Below, piece by piece: positions 59,329-64,000 of a stretch of 64,000 bases of DNA. The number at the start of each line of letters is the position of its first letter. The first letter of the stretch is position 1. Source of the stretch: JAJNBD01 sp964471475 (lineage in GTDB: Bacteria > Pseudomonadota > Gammaproteobacteria > CAISUE01); NCBI GenBank assembly GCA_964471475.1, contig CAYYFQ010000003.1, positions 62,001 through 126,000 on the forward strand, read 5' to 3'. Both the position numbers and the translations under genes were made by a program. The notes beneath the pieces were generated by a model. The model did no database searches. It had not been told where the DNA came from and saw only the letters and a program-made list of their open reading frames with translations.

Positions 59329-60849
59329 ATGTTTAGTAATCATTTATTATCTTGGATGATTTGGCTTCCAACAGTTGGGGCGATCCTTTGTTTGTTAGCA
59401 AGTGCAGAAGGGACGCCATCTATTTACCCGCGCATTATTGCAGTAATCACTGCATTAGCGGACGTCTTTTTATGCATCCCTTTATACCATAATTTTGATT
59501 TATCTAGCGCTGCCATGCAATTTAAAGAAGATGCCTTATGGATTCCAGCTTATGGCATTCATTATGCCTTAGGCGTTGATGGCCTATCGGCAGGATTAAT
59601 TATTTTAACAACACTTACTACTTTAGTTGTCATTCTTGCAGGCTGCACCAGCATCCATAAAAAAATCGCGCAATATATGGCTACGTTTTTAATCACACAA
59701 ACTATGGTGATTGGTGTATTCGCTTCTTTAGACAGTATTTTATTTTATGTATTTTGGGAAGGCATGTTGATCCCGATGTACCTTTCAATCGGTATTTGGG
59801 GAAGTGCAAATCGCTCTTATGCCTCCATTAAATTCTTTATTTATACCTTCTTCGGCTCTGCCTTAATGCTGGTAGTCATTTTATATCTTTATCGCCAAAG
59901 CGGTAGTTTTTTGATTACAGATTTTTATAAATTACCTATTTCCCGCGCAGAACAAATTTGGTTATTTATTGGATTCACTTTGGCTTTTATGGTGAAAGTG
60001 CCTATGTGGCCTACACATACGTGGCTACCGGATGCTCACACTGCCGCACCTTCAGGAGGCTCGGTCGTTTTGGCCGCTTTAATGTTAAAACTTGGCACCT
60101 ACGGATTTTTTCGCTTTAGCTTACCGATTGTACCAGATGCTTGTCGTAGTTTAGCGAACGTGATGATCATTTTATCTCTTATTTCTATTGTTTATATTGG
60201 ATTGGTGGCCATTGTGCAACGCGATATGAAGCGACTCATTGCTTATTCCTCGATTGCACATATGGGCTTTGTCACTTTAGGCTGCTTTGCCATTTATAGT
60301 ATTATGCAAACTTCACGTGATTGGCAATTTGCTTATTTGGCTTTTCAAGGTGCCATGTTTCAAATGATTGCACATGCGTTTAGTGCGGGTGCTATGTTTA
60401 TTGCTGCAGGAATTTTATATGATCAAATGCATACTCACGAACTCAGCGCTTTTGGGGGGATCGCTAAAAAAATGCCAGTGCTTGCAGGATTTTTCATGTT
60501 GTTTGCCTTATCGAATTTAGGGCTTCCTGGTACTTCTGGTTTTGTAGGCGAGTTTTTAATTTTCTTAAGTTTATTTAAAGCAAACTTTTGGGTCCTTTTG
60601 GTTTCTGGTACTGCCATTGTGTTATCTGCAGTTTATACCTTATGGATGTATCGTCAAATATTTTTTGATACCCCCAAAAACAACCAAGTAGAAAATTTAC
60701 GAGAAGTAAACGCCATTGAGTGGATTAACCTAATTATTTTATCCGCAATGATTATTTTCTTGGGGGTGTACCCCCAAATAGCGCTCCAACTATTTCACGC
60801 GACCACAGAACATCTATTGCAATTGAGCTTGATAAGTAAAGGTACCTAA
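59329..60849 (+). CDS. nuoM: NADH-quinone oxidoreductase subunit M
   Basis: A second antiporter-like subunit of 506 residues: YVFWEGMLIPMYLSIGIWG, VKVPMWPTHTWLPDAHTAAP and DMKRLIAYSSIAHMGF are the proton-path motifs. It follows nuoL after 6 bp. Confidence 0.96.
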   Translation: MFSNHLLSWMIWLPTVGAILCLLASAEGTPSIYPRIIAVITALADVFLCIPLYHNFDLSSAAMQFKEDALWIPAYGIHYALGVDGLSAGLIILTTLTTLVVILAGCTSIHKKIAQYMATFLITQTMVIGVFASLDSILFYVFWEGMLIPMYLSIGIWGSANRSYASIKFFIYTFFGSALMLVVILYLYRQSGSFLITDFYKLPISRAEQIWLFIGFTLAFMVKVPMWPTHTWLPDAHTAAPSGGSVVLAALMLKLGTYGFFRFSLPIVPDACRSLANVMIILSLISIVYIGLVAIVQRDMKRLIAYSSIAHMGFVTLGCFAIYSIMQTSRDWQFAYLAFQGAMFQMIAHAFSAGAMFIAAGILYDQMHTHELSAFGGIAKKMPVLAGFFMLFALSNLGLPGTSGFVGEFLIFLSLFKANFWVLLVSGTAIVLSAVYTLWMYRQIFFDTPKNNQVENLREVNAIEWINLIILSAMIIFLGVYPQIALQLFHATTEHLLQLSLISKGT

Positions 60850-60854
60850 TTTAC

Positions 60855-62288
60855 ATGAATATCACAGAGTTAAAAATTTTACTTCCAGAAATTGTTATCC
60901 TAAGCGCAATGGCCTTGGTGTTAATTATTGGCTTATTCTGCGGGCGACGTCAAAGCCTCGTCTCTTATTTTTTAACGCAAATTGCATTGATTGGTACTGC
61001 TATATTAGTGAGCCAACAAATCAATCATTCTCCTGTTTACGCATTGCATAATGCTTTTATTCTCGATAATGCCGCTACGCTCGCAAAATTATTTATTTTA
61101 ATTTTTTCTATTTTTGCTTTAGGATATGCGCAAACATTTTTTTATGAAAATAATAAAGTCACCTATGATTATTGTTTGTTATTCTTACTTGCAGTAATGG
61201 GTATGATGACTTTGGTCTCAAGTAATCATCTGATTCCTCTTTATTTAGGATTAGAGCTTCTTTCTTTGCCACTTTATGCTTTAGTGAGTATTTATCATTC
61301 AGGAAGTGGCGCAGAAGCAGGTATGAAGTATTTTGTGCTCGGTGCTTTTGCTTCCGCATTATTTTTATATGGCATTTCATTAATATTTGGCGCCACTGCA
61401 CAATTAGAATTAACTGCTTTATCACAAACGCTCACTTTACCTACTCTACACAATAACCCTTTAGCGTTAACAGGAATTATTTTTATTATTGCCGCCTTAG
61501 CTTTTAAATTAGGAGCAGCCCCTTTTCACCAATGGACGCCCGATGTTTATGAAGGAGCACCTATCCCTGTCGTCGCTTTTATCAGTAGCGCTCCTAAAAT
61601 TGGGGCTATTATTATCATCATTCGTTTATTTGGGAATGCCTTTTCGGGTTTTATGCTTCATTCCGCTCAAGTATGGACAGTCATTGCCATTTTATCAATG
61701 GCTTTAGGTAATATTGCGGCTATTGCTCAAACCAATATTCGCCGGATGTTAGCTTATTCCGCAGTTGCCCACATGGGATACATGATTTTAGGGTTTGAAA
61801 CAATGAGTGCTACTGGTTTTTCAGCTTCTTTATTCTACGTAATGAGCTACAGTTTAATGACTTTGGCTGCTTTTGGAGCCTTGATCGTCGTCAGCAACCA
61901 AGGCTTTCCGGTACAAACGATTGAAGATTTGCGAGGCCTCAATTGGCGAAATCCTTGGATAGCCTTCATGATTTTAATCATTATGTTTTCTATGGCAGGT
62001 ATTCCTCCAAGCGTAGGTTTTTTTGCCAAAATGGGTGTTCTTGAAGCTTTGATTTCTAATCATCAAACGTGGCTTGCGGTAACCGCTTTAGTGTTTGCCA
62101 TCATTGGATCGTACTACTATTTACGCGTTGTTAAAGCCATGTATTTTGAGCCACGCACGAACACCGCACCACTTTATACCAGTTGGAACAGTAAATTTAT
62201 CTTGAGCATCAATAGCTTATTAATTTTGCTCTTAGGTATTTTTCCAAGCTTCCTGATTGAACTTTGTCGGGCGGTTTATTTGAAGTAA
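60855..62288 (+). CDS. nuoN: NADH-quinone oxidoreductase subunit N
   Basis: The third antiporter-like subunit, 477 residues: LYLGLELLSLPLYALVS, FKLGAAPFHQWTPDVYEGAP and NIRRMLAYSAVAHMGYM. It ends the operon; a structured repeat follows. Confidence 0.95.
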   Translation: MNITELKILLPEIVILSAMALVLIIGLFCGRRQSLVSYFLTQIALIGTAILVSQQINHSPVYALHNAFILDNAATLAKLFILIFSIFALGYAQTFFYENNKVTYDYCLLFLLAVMGMMTLVSSNHLIPLYLGLELLSLPLYALVSIYHSGSGAEAGMKYFVLGAFASALFLYGISLIFGATAQLELTALSQTLTLPTLHNNPLALTGIIFIIAALAFKLGAAPFHQWTPDVYEGAPIPVVAFISSAPKIGAIIIIIRLFGNAFSGFMLHSAQVWTVIAILSMALGNIAAIAQTNIRRMLAYSAVAHMGYMILGFETMSATGFSASLFYVMSYSLMTLAAFGALIVVSNQGFPVQTIEDLRGLNWRNPWIAFMILIIMFSMAGIPPSVGFFAKMGVLEALISNHQTWLAVTALVFAIIGSYYYLRVVKAMYFEPRTNTAPLYTSWNSKFILSINSLLILLLGIFPSFLIELCRAVYLK

Positions 62289-62348
62289 GAGCCATATAGG
62301 TCATAAAAAATACAGTCTTTCAGATAATTATCCGTGAAATCTGAATAT

Positions 62349-62460
62349 AGCTTGTGACGCCAGGTAAAGTCTCGCGGGACGCGACAAGTACATCCCTGTA
62401 GGCTTTACTTCGGCATCCATGCCTCAGAAACCCGCCTGCCTTTACCTGGCGTCACAAGCT
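62349..62460. repeat. 112-bp element with 21-bp terminal inverted repeats
   Basis: Arms at 62349-62369 and 62440-62460 are exact reverse complements (starting AGCTTGTGACGCCAGG). Inside, GCGGG pairs with CCCGC and GGCAT-CC-ATGCC forms a hairpin. The interior is GC-rich against an AT-rich background. It may be a MITE-like or REP-like element and also serve as the nuo terminator. Confidence 0.7.
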
Positions 62461-62479
62461 CACGTTTATTTAAAAAAGC

Positions 62480-62512
62480 CGTCGTTGCGAGAAGCATAGT
62501 GACGAAGCGATA
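62480..62512. repeat. degenerate dispersed repeat (GTCRTTGCGAG type)
   Basis: CGTCGTTGCGAGAAGCATAG followed by TGACGAAGCGA resembles a repeat widespread in intracellular gammaproteobacteria and Rickettsia-like genomes (from memory: CGTCATTGCGAGGAGC...GACGAAGCAATC). A core copy is at 21311-21324. Confidence 0.5.
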
Positions 62513-62514
62513 TT

Positions 62515-63864
62515 TTATAAAGACAGCATAGGATTTAACTGACTCGTCGATAGTAAGCTATAATCACCATCGTCGACCTTAATTCGTTTATACACTTCTT
62601 CTGTTATTTTTTCTAATTGCTTCGCTAAGTTTGAGCCAAGCTTTTTACAATCCTCCCAACCTTGCTCTGTAATCACTAATTTAAAAAACTTATTTTCAAT
62701 GTCTTCAATTGTTTTTTTACTAAGATGTTGCAGAATATAATTAAATGCAGTAAACATCACCACCAGATGCCTTGCCACTAAATCATATAAGTCTTCTACT
62801 GTTCGCTTTTCGGCGGTTGTAATTTTTTCATGTTGAAACTCTACCGTTTCGTGAAAATCAAACAAATTAAAAAACAGTTTAGCTATGGTAGAAGTAAATG
62901 GAATTAGCTCATCATCTAATGCTCCTAAAGTGGCTCGGAGCTGCTCTAAGTCTTTTTTCTTTAGTTGTTCAGTTAATTTGTTTACACTATCTTTTGTTTT
63001 TTTTCGAGCCTCCTCAGCGCTCATTTTGTCATCGCGCAAACGATTTAAGTGGTTAAATCCATACTGAAGGTCTGTGGGTTGATTAAGATTTGAGCAAAAT
63101 TCTGTAGCATACTTTAATTTTTCCTCCTTACATAATTCTTCATTTTGGAAACAGCCTATTAATTGATAAAGGCGATTAATCGCGGTTAAAGCCCGCAAAG
63201 TATCTTTGGTAATCCCTCCTTCATTGGGGTTCTTTCCTTTTCTTCCGATAGATGGAAAAGAAATTTTTTCAGCACCTTGTATCTCTGTTAAAAAAACATT
63301 GACCAAGTTTTCAATTTCTATAGCAGATTGAAACAAAACCCCTTTTTTTAAATCTATCTTGAATGAATTGCTCTCCTCAGATATGTCACAAAGCGTCGTG
63401 AAGATTTCAGAGAATTCGAGAGGTAGTACACCCTTTATTTTTTTAAACTCATCTTTCAGTGCTTTTTTATTTTCGCCAACTCCTCTTAAGAGAGCAGTTA
63501 ATTTTTTTCTGTGTTGTCTATCATGTACGTTTTCAGACGCATTTTTTATTTCCTCAAGGAGATGTGCGCGATCAGGTAATATCGCTGTAAATATTTTTCT
63601 AATAATTTTCGGAGCTTCTTGAATGGTTAATTTACTCGTTGAATTAACGATAGCTACAATGAAAACTCCATAAGAGGTCACATGATCTCCTTGTTTTTCT
63701 GGCAACTTCAAAATGGCTACATTAGGCCTTTGGTTTGAGTTAAGCTCTAAAAACACTTTATCACCGTATATCTTGCAACTTACAAAAAGAGCAGACACTT
63801 TGGAAGCTTCTAAAGTGTCATCTGAAGAATCATCTGATAACGCAAAAAAAGATGGTTTTGGCAT
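62515..63864 (-). CDS. unknown 449-residue protein
   Basis: I do not recognise a family. The N-terminus has an acidic, Ser-rich start (ALSDDSSDDTLEAS), a strand-rich part with KLPEKQGDHVTSYGVF, then long helices with many Lys and Glu residues to the end. The GDHVTSY segment resembles a motif I recall from other large proteins of Legionella-like bacteria, but I cannot name a family. No signal peptide or membrane segment. The start is weakly supported (CGGGT at a plausible distance). A tandem GTGTAATA repeat lies 22 bp upstream. It may be a secreted effector; this is speculative. Confidence 0.7.
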   Translation of the reverse strand: MPKPSFFALSDDSSDDTLEASKVSALFVSCKIYGDKVFLELNSNQRPNVAILKLPEKQGDHVTSYGVFIVAIVNSTSKLTIQEAPKIIRKIFTAILPDRAHLLEEIKNASENVHDRQHRKKLTALLRGVGENKKALKDEFKKIKGVLPLEFSEIFTTLCDISEESNSFKIDLKKGVLFQSAIEIENLVNVFLTEIQGAEKISFPSIGRKGKNPNEGGITKDTLRALTAINRLYQLIGCFQNEELCKEEKLKYATEFCSNLNQPTDLQYGFNHLNRLRDDKMSAEEARKKTKDSVNKLTEQLKKKDLEQLRATLGALDDELIPFTSTIAKLFFNLFDFHETVEFQHEKITTAEKRTVEDLYDLVARHLVVMFTAFNYILQHLSKKTIEDIENKFFKLVITEQGWEDCKKLGSNLAKQLEKITEEVYKRIKVDDGDYSLLSTSQLNPMLSL

Positions 63865-64000
63865 AGAATACCCGACTCTTAATTGGTGTAATAGTGTAAT
63901 AGTTCGTGAATACGATTTAATTTTAACCGGGAATTACTGAAAAATCAATAAAACCTGGCCCCGCTGTATCCCTAAGTTTTTTAAGTTTGTCATGCCTGCG

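Noticed and set aside
1..64000. CRISPR arrays
   Set aside because: No series of regularly spaced direct repeats was seen.

Overview
The window reads as a chromosome segment of an AT-rich, host-associated gammaproteobacterium. The orders that fit best are Legionellales or Coxiellales-like lineages. This rests on gammaproteobacterial housekeeping genes (YceF-type Maf, RlpA, DapD, PepN, GshB, CbpA/CbpM, MlaFED, Nuo), very long or unusual accessory proteins of the kind intracellular bacteria carry, and degenerate copies of a GTCATTGCGAGCG-type dispersed repeat. The assignment is inferred from gene content; no 16S gene is present.

Left third (1-13.8 kb) is accessory. A fatty-acyl-AMP ligase/polyketide synthase (FAAL-ACP-KS-DH-ACP-KS, no acyltransferase or ketoreductase seen) runs off the left edge. 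Next comes a mobile-DNA scar: an IS66-like N-terminal remnant, an Rpn/YhgA-like nuclease, paired arm-type-like repeats, a 3' fragment of tRNA-Lys(CTT), and a tyrosine-recombinase C-terminal remnant with an internal TGA. It is followed by two overlapping secreted serine hydrolases, a SnoaL-like protein divergent from a LuxR-type regulator, a YciI-like protein, and a proline-rich, acidic-tailed protein that could be an effector.

13.9-23.0 kb is a tight minus-strand cluster: tetR, cbpA, cbpM, pepN, an RND permease and tadA. It is divergent from gshB, which is followed by tRNA-Met(CAT).

23.0-27.7 kb holds defence and toxin-antitoxin modules. The 3' end of tRNA-Met is repeated (24 bp, exact) 3.4 kb downstream. 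The repeats bracket an integrase-less mini-island with a four-gene operon: abiEi, abiEii, a 52-aa ORF not predicted by length-filtered calling, and a 411-aa protein with a PD-(D/E)XK-like motif. A 26-bp-arm palindrome covers the start of abiEi. Just outside is an HTH-Panacea antitoxin overlapping a RelE-like toxin gene.

28.0-46.2 kb has a sugar-porter MFS gene and one giant 5547-residue ORF. The giant protein carries a complete SecA-like DEAD motor near its middle, a collagen-like Gly-X-Y stretch, a possible cysteine-protease-like N-terminus and a Ser/Gly/Pro-rich tail. It is the most unusual object in the window.

46.6-62.3 kb is core metabolism and envelope: ihfA-like, folD, dapD-rlpA-maf (minus strand), mlaFED, then nuoG to nuoN. 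The nuo operon is split: nuoA-F are absent, mlaFED lies directly upstream of nuoG, and an unrecognised 95-aa membrane protein sits between nuoH and nuoI. The right edge has a structured 112-bp repeat, a dispersed-repeat copy and a 449-aa protein of unknown function.
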